Source: Phocoena phocoena (lineage: Eukaryota; Chordata; Mammalia; Artiodactyla; Phocoenidae). Taken from it: a stretch of 64,000 nt of DNA. The stretch lies in NCBI RefSeq assembly GCF_963924675.1, contig NC_089220.1:154788270-154852269 (forward strand). Direction: 5' to 3'. This document shows positions 33,301-44,037 of the stretch, one piece after another. The position numbers and the translations under genes are program-made. A model generated the notes under the pieces. The model saw only the letters and a list, made by a program, of their open reading frames with translations, made no database searches and was not told the DNA's origin. Each line of letters starts with the position of its first letter. Within the stretch, counting starts at the first letter, position 1.

Positions 33301-36300
33301 AAATCAGGTCCATCCTCTGGATCATATCTACTCAGATCTGATCTGTTTTTTAAGCTGCATAAAAATTCATTGAATCTGTAGAAAAAATTTTTAATGTAAA
33401 AGTCAACTCTATATCCAGGCATTTTTCATGGCTAGATAAGGGGAACTATTCATAAATTCCTTTTGGTAGGCTCAGCCTGGGAAGTTTTTTTTTAAACAGT
33501 GAAAATTTTTGAGATTGCCTGAAATTATTTATGAATCAGAGACTATTTTCAATGCCTGGTAGCAAAATATCCCAGGATTATGTGTATTTTAAGAATAATA
33601 ATAATAATGAAAATACGGACACCACCACCCCGCCCCCCGCGCTTTTTCTTCCAACATTACTAACGTTCCTGTAGTTTCCGCACTATGGAAATACAAATAA
33701 ATCCACCATTGATTTCCACTGGGGTTTCTCTCTCTTCACTTCCCCTATCCCAGAGCAAAGACTAATTTTGACTCTGGCTCCTTTATCTGACCCCAGTGAT
33801 AAAGTAAACAGTGGAAAAAGTTTTTAAATATAATGAAATCCTATTCCAATACAAGAGAGCCCGCATGCTTTAAGAAGAAAAGCAGGCTCTTTAAACTTTG
33901 TATTGCAAAAGGAACAATTTTACAGTAGGATCATATTAAATAACAGACAATAAGCCTAACTGAATTACTGTCATTATGGGTTGAAAGGGGAACACCGAGT
34001 AACTTGTTTTACCAAATGCTATGCAATTATACCCCGTGTCTATTTAGACGTGATGTATAGACCCAGGTCAATTACTGTGATTCTTTGGTAGCTTAGAGCC
34101 TCCTCACTGAGGAAAGGCTAGGCTCCGGAAAAGGGACTTGTCCTGATTAAGCAACTATTGAACCAGCCTCTGGTGACATGTGTGAAGACAAAATAGTTCA
34201 CTTTTATCAATCGAAACCCAGCTGAAAGTGTGAAACAAGGGCTACATTTACTATGAACATTTCTCTTTATTGGGGGCTTTGCAGAGTAGTAGAAACATAT
34301 TTCACTGCAACCTCCTTTATTTTGATTGATACACACTAAGTGAAATGGGAAGAATTCTTGAGACCCCTGGGTATGCAAGCACCTTTCTTTCAGAAATTAC
34401 AAAAAAAAAAAAAAAAAGATCATTTATGAGACGTAGCAAAACAGAATGCTACAAAAGAGAATGAACTCGGAAATTTTTATGGATTGAAAATACATATGTA
34501 CCAGAGAAAAACGTTCAGATACAACAACTTCACAGCAATCTTAAACAACATACGCTTTACACATTCTGTTAGAAAGGAATCATCGGTTACGGAAACATCC
34601 AAATAGCTGATCAACATACAAAAATCAAAAATTTTTTTTATCTTGTATAGTAAACCAGACACTTATTTATTAGCATTTTTCTAGTTTGTGTTGGCATCAA
34701 ACAGATAGCTTTCTTAAAGAAGCACAGCCAGGCTTTGAGGTACAGAGCTGTGCCCTTCAAGTTCATTTGTAAGTCAGTAAGGACTGTAGGATCAAGAATG
34801 CACTCTCCCAGAGAAGGAGAGTGAGAACCAGAAAGCAGCTCTTCAGTGTGGCCCACGGCAGTGTAGCATGAGATGTGTTGAAATAGAAATGGAAATTCAG
34901 GAATCCTGAGTTTCCCTAAAATCACGAATTCTGGTCTGGCTTCAGCCGTGAATACCTCTGATCCCAAGTTCTAGATTCTTTTGAGTCTCTTGCCAGGTGT
35001 TTTTGCATCCAAAGCCTGGAATTGCCTGAACCCTGACCGGAAGGACCTGGAGACTAGATGGGGAGGAAGTCTGGGCAGTTTTGAAGGTTGAGAAGCTAAA
35101 GGTGGGAGAGGGCTGCGTGGGCACCAGTAGCTCTGACAGGAGGAGGCCAGGAGGTCATGATTCAGAGCTGACCAAACCATATAGGAGCCTGGGGAGAAAG
35201 GATAAAGGTGCAGCCCCTATATGCAGTTATCAAAATATACGCTCATATTTCGAACCAAGTAGAAACAGTAATACAAGCTCTACAGAAAAAAATAAAAGAC
35301 TATATAGAAAGCCCTGTGCTGCCCTATCTCTCTGCTGGCCGTTTGTCACCCTCTATAATCCCACTGCTAGGAATGCCAGGACCTCTCTGATGTCAAGCTG
35401 ATTGGAAATGACTATTCCCTTCACATAACATTTGTTTGTAAAACGAACGAACAATGTGTCTTTATTCCAAAATTTGATAGTTTGCTCATCATGGATTTTT
35501 TTCACGTTAATTTTTATTTTTTAATACATGAATTTAAGTATCTCTAATCTGGATACTGATTATTTTGGGCACCTCTTAAATCACGTGCCCCAATAGAGTT
35601 CCCCTGACACCTCGTCCTAATCCTGGCCCTGCTACAATCTACATGGGGATGGGGCCCTGAGTCAGGGACAATCTGCATTTGGAAATGTTCTGAGATCTTT
35701 TCTATCAAGCGCGTTTTTAAAAAATTGAAGAGGAGGAGATGGGAAAACTTTTCAAGGGCTTGTATTTCTTTAAAACTTACCGGAATCAAGTCGAAGTTTC
35801 AGTTAGAGAATTCAGAGATGTAACTGAATCCCCCAAAGAGGGCTAGCAGGGCAGGACTGAAATCAGTGCTTGTGAAGGTGTCTCTAATGCAATTCATTTC
35901 TAAAACAACATTATGCGCTGAGGAAAGGTAGCACTTCTGCAGTGTAGAATTAGACACAACCAAAAGCCTTGGCTGTGCCTTTTGACTGTGACCTGGAAAT
36001 GTCAGTCCCCACAGCGTGAGCTGTTTAAAACTCATGGTGAGAAATCAGGACAATTAGATATTTGTCACCTTCAGTTGTGCCTGTACGAATTAAGCCACAG
36101 GGACAAAAAAGAAATAAGTTTTTTAAAAAAATGTTATGTTTCTCATAATCAGTAAAACGTACTTATCAAGTTCTAATGTGCAAGGCAAGGTTTTCAAGTG
36201 TTGTAACAAATAAGTGGTATCCAGCCTGTCCTGGTGAACCCCAAATCATAGAGAGAGGTCTCTACCCGACCAAAACCTAACATCTCAGTGATTGGCTTAA

Positions 36301-37344
36301 AAGCAAGCAAGCAACCAACCAAAAGCCTAAAGTAGGTGGAGGAAAGGAAACTAAAACAGCATATGCGACATACACATAGTGACCACAGGTCTTGGTTTTT
36401 TGGAAAGAGTCCAATTTTCAAATTTTGTGTTCCATAGTCTCCATAGTTACCTTGGGCACATCAATATGCCAGAAATAAGGTCACAGTGGCAAGGTTAGCA
36501 TTACTTACATGCAGATTTCAAGGTGTTCTAAGAAGGATACTCTTCCTCTCAGAATAAATTCTCCCATACTCTCCATCTCTAAACTGGTCAAAATGGCAAT
36601 ACTTTCAACGCAGGACTTTTGGGAGGATTGAATTTACATGTAACAGTGTAAATGAAGAAACTGTTCACCAACTCCTCTGCTAAAGGCCACCCACTCCAGA
36701 CTAAGAAGTTCGGAAACCTACTTAGTCTCGGGGCGAAATGAACTGCCAAAGAAACTGCACCTGGAAAAAATAACCTTCAATGAAATTTAAAGCACCTCTC
36801 GTGTCATCAAAATCCCAGAAGTTAGAAGTGGGCTGAAAAGCTGAACAGTCCTTAAAAGAGGACCTGTCCCCGCAATATGAGGTCAGGTTGGAAAGTGGAC
36901 AAGACAGAACCTCCAGCCGATGGAGCTTGGGATGCAGCAAGAGATCCAGCTGAGGCTCCTTCAGGCCTCGGGGTGGAGGCCCCACCACATCTACCAGCAG
37001 TGTTTCAGAACTGCCGTGGACCATGGCTGCTTTCTGATTTCTGTCCTTCCCCTTTCTGAATGCAAGAGCCTATCGGGATCACTCTGGTGTTGCTTCACTG
37101 TGGCTTTTGGGGTGTGAGTGTGTGAGGACAATGTCTGTTTCAGTTCATACACCTCCAGGTCAAGTAGATCATCTCTAGTCTTGATGAAGACACCACTGAG
37201 CATTGTCTGGAATTTGAGTCGAGTGCAGGGACCAGCCAGAATTTGGGTTTCTCTCCTTGGGGAGACGTTGGCTGTGTTTTCTGTTTAGGAAGAAGGGAGC
37301 AACGTCATTTTTGTTCAGCAAACAGCTACATGCCACTTGCAGCT
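33301..37344. other. About 4 kb of single-copy sequence
   Basis: No repeat family is firmly recognised in this stretch. It includes an A18 run near 34399, an imperfect hairpin at 34095-34124 (GAGCCT with AGGCTC around CCTC-ACT-GAGG) and a C-rich patch at 33622-33642. Open frames up to 109 codons (34638-34967 minus, 35081-35401 plus, 36722-37024 minus) overlap antisense frames and have no identifiable domain. I do not call any of them genes. Confidence 0.45.
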
Positions 37345-37500
37345 CCTAACTCCCCTCCTAACTGGATGGAGGCACATGACTTGTCCTGGTCAATGGACCA
37401 AGAAGGGACGGGATGACTTTGGAGGCAATAAAGAGCCAGGGCAACTCCTCCATCCCTCTTTTTCCCTGTGTCACTGACCTGGGATGCTCCAAGGTACAGA
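37345..37500 (+). repeat. Possible fragment of an old mammalian repeat
   Basis: GCACATGACTTGTCCTGGTC, AATGGACCAAGAAGGGACGG, then AATAAAGAGCCAGGGC and CATCCCTCTTTTTCCCTGTG resemble a mammal-wide repeat that carries a CATGTGAC...CCAATG motif. The family is not assigned. Confidence 0.4.
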
Positions 37501-37619
37501 TCATGTCTCTACAAGGTGCGCCCCTTTACACGAGAGACAAAAAATTCCTGGAAATCCTTTAACAAGGACACGTTCTTTCATTTCAAGAGTAGAAATAAGT
37601 TTTAAAAGACAAATATCTT

Positions 37620-37826
37620 GGGCTTCCCAGGTGGCGCAGTGGTTGAGAGTCCGCCTGTCGATGCAGGGGACACGGGTTCGTGCCCCGGTCCGGGAAGATC
37701 CCACATGCCGCGGAGCGGCTGGGCCCGTGAGCCGTGGCCGCTGAGCCTGCGCGTCCGGAGCCTGTGCTCCGCAACGGGAGAGGCCGCAACAGTGAGAGGC
37801 CCGCATACCGCAAAAAAAAAAAAAAA
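37620..37826 (+). mobile_element. CHR-2-type SINE, sense, perfect 16-bp TSD
   Basis: Head to body is complete (GGGCTTCCCAGGTGGCGCAG to GGCCCGCATACCGC) with an A-run tail to about 37826. The TSD AAAAGACAAATATCTT is exact at 37604-37619 and 37827-37842. It stands immediately upstream of an older CHR-1-type SINE. Confidence 0.95.
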
Positions 37827-37847
37827 AAAAGACAAATATCTTGGTGA

Positions 37848-38046
37848 GAGACTTCCCTGGCGGTCCAGTGGTTAAGTCTTCGCCTTCCAACGCAGGGGGA
37901 GTGGGTTCAATCCCTGGTGGGAGAGCTAAGATCCCACATGTCTCGCAGCCAGAAAACCAAAACATAAAACAAAAGCAATGTTGTAACAAATGCGATAAAG
38001 ACTTTAAAAATAGTCCACATCAAAAAAAAAATCTTAAAAAAAAAAG
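37848..38046 (+). mobile_element. CHR-1-type SINE, sense
   Basis: GAGACTTCCCTGGCGGTCCA, GTGGTTAAGTCTTCGCCTTC, GGTTCAATCCCTGGTGG (B-box-like), CTAAGATCCCACATG, and a 3' part AATGCGATAAAGACTTTAAA, AATAGTCCACATC with A-rich tail. This is the older CHR-1 layout, distinct from the GC-rich CHR-2 body. Higher divergence than its neighbour shows it was already present when the 37620 copy arrived. Confidence 0.88.
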
Positions 38047-39600
38047 ATGAGTGTCTCAGTGAGAGAGAATGAGTAAGGATACATTCAAATTGTTCTATCA
38101 GCGACAAAGGCAGATTATTTCTTGATATCAGGTTTTGATCCTGGAAGGTCAGTGGATATCTTAAAATGAGGAGGAGAAATGAATAGAGGAAACCCCACAG
38201 AAGAAAAAAAAGAAGCCGAAACGGTTGATCGGGTGTTAGGACACATTTGCCTATTTCACTTGCCTTTGGATGGCTCAGAATATGGAGGTGAGGGACCAGA
38301 AGTTATAATTGGAGCTTTTATTATTGGAAAAGAGAACAGCGATAGTACACATAAATGTTATAAATCTGAGTAGAGTTATTTTTTTTAAAAGGATCTCAAA
38401 TAGCTCTGTACATTGCACACCATACTGAAAACTGGAATGGGTCCTTGACTAATTCTACCATGCTGTGTAAATACATAGAGGAACCTTCTAACATTTTATA
38501 GAAAAAAAAAGATATAAACGTTAATCCAGAATTAAAATAATTTAAATATAGATAGGAAAGCAAAAACTACCTCATTTAGAGAACAGTGTTTAAGTTTCAT
38601 AAGTCTATAAAAACGAACTTGACAAACGTATAACTTTTGGATCACTTAGGATACCTGCAGTTATTTTAGTATTGCGCTTAATAAAAATTCAGCTGTATAA
38701 AATTGAATACAGTGAAATGTAAGATATTTCACCAGGATTAAGTTAATCCTTCTCTAACACAAGGAAAAATAGTTGCCAATAAACTCTATTTTTAACAGCC
38801 ACTAGAGAGAGACAAGATGAGACTTATAAAAATCCCTTTCAAGAAGTTTTCCAGTACAATAACAGTTTATACCCAACACATACATAAGTACATTTCAAAA
38901 TCTTTGCCTCAGCCAAGTTACAAAGTCTGACTTGTCAGAGTTACATCCTGTTTTTAAAGCATGTTTGCAATGAAGCTTGTCATACATCAGACCAGGGAAT
39001 CTAGAAAGGATTGTCCTTTTTTTAAGAAACTTAATGGGCTGCATTCCCTTTGAGTTTTTCAAAGAATTATTTTAGTATCAAAATTCCACACGTGGAATGA
39101 AAAGCAATGGTTTTTTGTTGCAGCTTTCAGAATACACTGTTTTACTCATTTCCCGTGTACAATGGGGCCTGCCTCCCCCTGGTCTTTATAACGTTGATAT
39201 CAGTACAGAGGTAAAACCACTGGAGTGAAAACACCATGAACCTGATCCCTTCAATATGCACTTTCTGTATTACAGTGTCAAGGCTGGGTCATGAACTGGC
39301 ATGTCCGTAGAAGGAGAATCTGACCCTGGCTTTCAGGATCAGTTTGTGGGAAAGGAAATCTAAATGAGCGGGGAAGGTAAAGGACCAGAGACTAGGCAAC
39401 TCTGTAAGAGCTGGCCTGATAGCAAGAATAAATTTGATAATAAAAGATCCATCTGAAAACAAGTTAAAGTTCCTTTCTCTGCATGTCTGCTTTGCTGACA
39501 CGTATGTAATTTATGAAGGTGGGTTCTGGAAACAGAATGCTGGGGATCACATCCCACCATCGCTTTAATATAGTGTGATCTTGGGGTACACTGCCAAATT
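38047..39600. other. Single-copy stretch with a repeat-free candidate block
   Basis: No gene recognised. 38880-39330 is repeat-free, of balanced composition and lacks long frames, a look shared by non-coding conserved elements; this is only an impression. The open frame at 38179-38373 (+) has no domain. Confidence 0.4.
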
Positions 39601-39639
39601 TCCCTAAGCCCATTCCTTAATATTTTTGTCACCTCCTAA

Positions 39640-39852
39640 ATATTTCCTACATAGAACTTATCACTATCTGTAATCATATTGTAGCTGTGAATACTCAGTT
39701 ACTGATTATCATTCTTACTCTAGTGAAAGCTTAGCGAATATGGATTCTGTCTGTCAGCTCGTCATCATATGGTCAGCCTCTTGCCCTGCATCAGCATTTT
39801 GTTGGCATCGGTAGAAGGTTGTGAAATAAATGAACGAGTGAGTGAATGAATG
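39640..39852 (+). repeat. L2 LINE 3' end, sense
   Basis: TAGTGAAAGCTTAGCGAATA, TGGATTCTGTCTGTCAGCTC, GGTAGAAGGTTGTGAAATAA, ATGAACGAGTGAGTGAATGA, ATGAG. The (TGAATGAA)-type tail is diagnostic of L2. The upstream region is strongly diverged. Confidence 0.65.
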
Positions 39853-40759
39853 AGATTTTCTGATATATCCGTCTTTACAGTAGGGTTATAACTGACATCG
39901 GGGTAGTCTTACTGGTTATGGCTTTGGGCTGCTGAAGGCATTTTTTTTTAAATGCAACTTTCACTGAAATTAAATCCTATCTTTTCTTTGCTTAAAATCT
40001 TGCCCTTTATGAGCGGACATTGCTAAGGTTTGCTTTTGTGATTCCCTTTCCTTCTCTTCAGGAGCTGAGCAGTCCCTTTCTGTCCACACCATCTCTCTAT
40101 GGACATATTAATATGTACAATCCATTTACTATCTAATCTTGCTGGCCTGGAATTCATTTTATCTTTCTAAGCTGACTTTGCATATTTTTTGGTTGGATTC
40201 ATTAAATTTTAATTTTACACTATGTTTCTCAAATGTCATTTCCTATTACTTATGAGATAGAAATAGGTGTTTCAATGCATCTCCTATGTGCAAACAATAC
40301 TAGTGCATCTATCTTTATTATGGCCAAATATCTATTTTTGTAGTGATAAAAAAATAATTGAGCAGAATTGCATAAATAAATACTGTTATACTAGGGCTTT
40401 ATGAATGAAAAAGAATGATGAAAAAGAATTTAAAGGTAGGTTTGTTTCTCAAAAAGAAATACAATTTTATTTACTAGTTCGTATTTCTAATAAAGTAAAT
40501 GGCAAATTTCTAGATGCTATAATCCTGTACTAAATTGAGACTGGTTGAAGTCTCTTAAACTAGCAACAAAATAAATAGCCTGACAAATGTTTTTAATGGG
40601 TTCTTCCTCTTTCATCTGCTTCTCAGTATCTGTCTTCCAATTCTGAATCTCAAGCTCAAACACGTCAATCTTAGATTACAAATTCTATGATGTACATGTG
40701 TATAAGCATGTTTCATTATTTCAAGACCTCCTTTTTCTGATAGTTATTTTTGTATGGCT
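39853..40759. other. AT-rich single-copy stretch
   Basis: No gene or repeat recognised. Confidence 0.45.
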
Positions 40760-40774
40760 AACTTCTTAACCTTT

Positions 40775-40884
40775 TTATTTATTTTATTTATTTATTTATT
40801 AGTTCAAAATATTAGTGTATATATGTCAATCCCAATTTCCCAATTCATCCCACCCTCACCCCCCGCTTTCCCCTCTTTGTGTCC
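40775..40884 (-). mobile_element. Very short 5'-truncated L1 insertion, antisense
   Basis: The 110-bp insert starts on the plus strand with a (TTTA)n run, the complement of its A-rich tail. It continues ATTAGTGTATATATGTCAAT, CCCAATTTCCCAATTCATCC, CACCCTCACCCCCCGCTTTC, an L1 3' UTR in reverse complement. An exact 15-bp TSD AACTTCTTAACCTTT flanks it at 40760-40774 and 40885-40899. Confidence 0.9.
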
Positions 40885-40899
40885 AACTTCTTAACCTTT

Positions 40900-42046
40900 A
40901 CTGGGAAGCTGATTAAGCAAATGAGATGGCTGGAAATCCCTGAATTTTAGTTTATGTTCACAGGTTATTTGTAAAGAAGTGGCCTAAAACTATTTCACAG
41001 TTGCCTAAATTAGCCGTTTTGATTACCACCCAAAGTTAGTAGTGACTGGGTGTTTGAAACAAATCAGTCTGAAATTACAAAATAATTCTCTAGTTGTTTT
41101 AGACCTGTGAATGCTGTATGGAAATTCTCTGTAGGAGACAAAGATTTTTCACATTTAGTTAAAAAAAAAAAAGAGAAAAGATATTGAAAGAGTCTTCTTT
41201 GTGATAGTCTTGAAGCACTTTTTTAAAAAAATGATATTAATAGTGAAATTCTGACTTTATGACCTTCAAGTCTGGAGCTCTGCTCTTGTTTACAGCTGAT
41301 TAAGCTCCAATGGAATTAACCCTCTTGCAGATAACTGTATACTCTGGATAAAACATTAAAAATAACGATGTGAGGGCATTGGAAGGAAGCCCAAAGCAGG
41401 AAGATCCAGGAGGCAACTTGACACTGGGAGAAGGAAACTGCTTGATGTCAATTTCCTTTTTTTTTTTTTTTTTACGGCTGTGAGACTGTTGGCAGACCCC
41501 AGGCTACATCATGCTTAGCTGTTAAAACTCAGTGGAAAACCCGCAGATGTTCTGGCTTGAGCAACCAGAGTTCAGAGTTTGGAGCAACCACAGCTGCTGC
41601 GAATTGAGAAGGTGGAGGAGCGAGTCAGACTTTTATGTATCACCTTATCATTTGTTCCACTGATAGATGACTCTTCTACAAGTAGTCACAATGTAATGTC
41701 TATTGGGAAAAGGTGCTACACCAAAATGGAGCTAAATCAGTATCATTCAATGTACATGCGACACTGATGACTGTCTAATAGCTAGCATACATAATACTTC
41801 ATATGCTGAGAGAAATACAATCCCCTCTTCTCAAATACAAAGGATGTATATGTACATTTACGATGTTAGGCACAGGCTTCTGATTCTATAAGTATAATTA
41901 ATCCTTGGGCACCTGGTAGAACAACCTGGAAATATCCATTTTGATGTGCAGATATTTAGGGTATGGTCTTGCCAATTTGTCGACTAGAAAACCAGTGTTG
42001 CATATGACTTTAAGAAGGAGATGTTTCTTCAAATAACCCATCACTT
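40900..42046. other. Single-copy stretch
   Basis: No gene recognised. An A run (41160-41171) and a T run (41459-41474) are present. The open frame at 41579-41767 (+) is within a G-richer segment but has no domain or splice context. Confidence 0.45.
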
Positions 42047-42080
42047 TTTTTCTTTCTTTCTTTCTTTCTTTTTTTTTTTG
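42047..42080 (+). repeat. (TTTC)n microsatellite with poly-T
   Basis: TTTTTTTCTTTCTTTCTTTC, two more units, then a T run ending at about 42079. Confidence 0.88.
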
Positions 42081-42354
42081 CATTTCTAGTATCAACACAC
42101 TCATCCTGGTTTAGAAACTTTGTTTGAATTTCTAACATGATTTCCCTCACAGGTCTTGAATTTTTCATCCACTACCTAACTTGTCCAAAAGAAATGTGTG
42201 AGATGGGACCCATCTCTTAATTGAACTGCTACTCTGCTCCCTAACTTGATTTAATTGTATTTCTTTTGAAGCTTCTCTGCTTCTCACACCAAATGGAATT
42301 TATGCCCTTAGTTAATACTCAAGTCAACCTTCTCCAATCGATGGCATTTACATG

Positions 42355-42425
42355 GAGCCCAGCCCAGTGCCCAGTGCATAAGAGGTAGTTTACGACTGTT
42401 GAATGAATGAATCAACAAATGCATA
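42355..42425 (+). repeat. L2 LINE 3' tail, sense
   Basis: GCCCAGTGCCCAGTGCATAA, GAGGTAGTTTACGACTGTTG, AATGAATGAATCAACAAATG follow the L2 end (GTGCCTGGCACATAGTAGGT, GCTCAATAAATATTTGTTGA, ATGAATGAATG). Confidence 0.7.
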
Positions 42426-42654
42426 ATGAAATTTCTTAGAAAAAGCAAAATAGTGTTTAAAAGATTAGAAAGGAAGTTATTTCACTGGTCAGAATTTTTC
42501 TGGTAGATCCAGACATCAGACTTAGCATCAGAAGAGCTACAGAGTGTAGGAGTCTTTTCCTTCTTTTCTTTGGAGTACTGTGTTCTTTGACCTTCAGGGA
42601 AACAACAACAAAACTCCAGCCCTCCTCCCACCTTGCTGCCTGGCAAACAACAGG

Positions 42655-42838
42655 CTCTGACGGCAGACAGACTGGAGTTTAAATTTTAGTTCTGTCACTT
42701 ACCAGCCACGTGGCCTCCTGCAAGTTACTGATCCTTGCTGGGTCTGCCTCCTTCAACTGTGAAGTGAATGGGCTGCTCCCAGAGCTAAATGAGACAAAAA
42801 TGGAACATTTTTAGTAAAATAATACCTGGTAGAGAGTA
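42655..42838 (+). repeat. MIR SINE, sense
   Basis: GCAGACAGACTGGAGTTTAA, GTTCTGTCACTTACCAGCCA, CGTGGCCTCCTGCAAGTTAC, AATGGGCTGCTCCCAGAGC, AATACCTGGTAGAGAGTAG follow the full MIR order. It stands next to an antisense MIR. Confidence 0.8.
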
Positions 42839-42844
42839 GTAATT

Positions 42845-42950
42845 ATAACTTAGTCTTACTGAGCTTCCTTATGTGTTAGGCACTTTATATACATTATTTC
42901 AGATCATGCCTACAGCTGGTAGATACTATTTTTAGGTTCATTTTACATAT
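42845..42950 (-). repeat. MIR SINE fragment, antisense
   Basis: TTACTGAGCTTCCTTATGTG, TTAGGCACTTTATATACATT, ATTTCAGATCATGCCTACAG, CTGGTAGATACTATTTTTAG, GTTCATTTTACAT is the reverse-complement MIR tail. Together with the preceding copy it makes a tail-to-tail MIR pair. Confidence 0.7.
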
Positions 42951-43064
42951 TTTTTAAAAAAGGGGTTTATTGGCCAACTCTAAGTAGTTCCAATCCTCAC
43001 CCAGGCTTCTGTAATTGGATTGCAAAGTCTACGCTCACCACTACTTCTCTTTGCTGACTCTTTA

Positions 43065-43272
43065 TTTATTTATTCTTTTTGCGGTATGTGGGCCTCTCAC
43101 TGTTGTGGCCTCTCCCGCTGCCAAGCACAGGCTCCGGACGCGCAGGCTCAGCGGCCATGGCTCACGGGCCCAGCCGCTCCGCGGCATGTGGGATCTTCCC
43201 GGACCGGGGCACGAACCCGCGTCCCCTGCATCGGCAGGCGGACCCTCAACCACTGCGCCACTAGGGAAGCCC
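43065..43272 (-). mobile_element. CHR-2-type SINE, antisense, perfect 13-bp TSD
   Basis: The minus strand reads from GGGCTTCCCTAGTGGCGCAG (starting at 43272) to the body end. The tail appears on the plus strand as TTTATTTATTCTTTTT. The TSD TGCTGACTCTTTA is exact at 43052-43064 and 43273-43285. Open frames through this copy are repeat readings. Confidence 0.95.
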
Positions 43273-43285
43273 TGCTGACTCTTTA

Positions 43286-43798
43286 GAACGTGTCAGAGGT
43301 TGGAAGCAACTACCGTCACCATCACTGTGTTAAGTGTCTTACTTAGGACACAGCAGAGCACCATTTATTCTTGACTGTAATCAACTTCATAGGATTTGGA
43401 GGACTGGGGTTTGAGAGATGGTTAAAGTTGTTACTAATCAAAAGTTTGTAAAGATCTCTATGTGATCATCTCCTTCGTGAAGTCCATAACAACCACATTT
43501 TTCACGAGACACAAATCAGAGGGTTGTTTTGTTTTTGTCTAGAGTACTATTTTTTTAAACTGCCTGCTAAGTCTGTAATCTAAGAATTTATGTTTCTGTG
43601 TGTCATAAAGATGTTTATAATATCCTTAAATCAATAAGGATTCATTTTCCTCCGAGTAACCATATTCAGAACAAGGTTTGTTTATTAAGAACTTATCAAA
43701 AAAAAAAAAAAGACCTCAGAATGTTAACTACAGGGCAATGTCAACTTGGAAATCTTAGGGGTTGGGTCAATCATACTAATATTTGAGATTCTGGTTCC
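43286..43798. other. Single-copy stretch
   Basis: No gene or repeat recognised apart from an A run near 43699-43712. Confidence 0.45.
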
Positions 43799-43813
43799 AG
43801 GAAGTCTAGTTTT

Positions 43814-44022
43814 TTGGTTTTTTTTTTGTGGTACTTGGGCCTCTCACTGTTGTGGCCTCTCCCGTTGTGGAGCACAGGCTCGGGATGCGCAGGCTCAGCG
43901 GCCATGGCTCACGGGCACAGCCACTCCGCGGCATGTGGGATCTTCCCGGACCGGGCCACGAACCCGTGTCCCCTGCATCGGCAGGTGGACTCTCAACGGC
44001 TGCGCCACCAGGGAAGCCCCCA
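43814..44022 (-). mobile_element. CHR-2-type SINE, antisense, perfect 15-bp TSD
   Basis: Complete antisense copy. T-rich tail complement at 43814-43827, body, and head ending GCGCCACCAGGGAAGCCC at 44019. The TSD AGGAAGTCTAGTTTT is exact at 43799-43813 and 44023-44037. It lies 541 bp from the previous antisense copy, with a different TSD, so the two arose by separate insertions. Confidence 0.94.
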
Positions 44023-44037
44023 AGGAAGTCTAGTTTT

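Noticed and set aside
33622..33642. C-rich patch as a second quadruplex motif
   Set aside because: It has too few runs of three or more C residues to form a canonical four-run motif.
35081..35401. 106-codon open frame on the plus strand
   Set aside because: It has no recognisable motif and overlaps other frames on both strands. Treated as chance.
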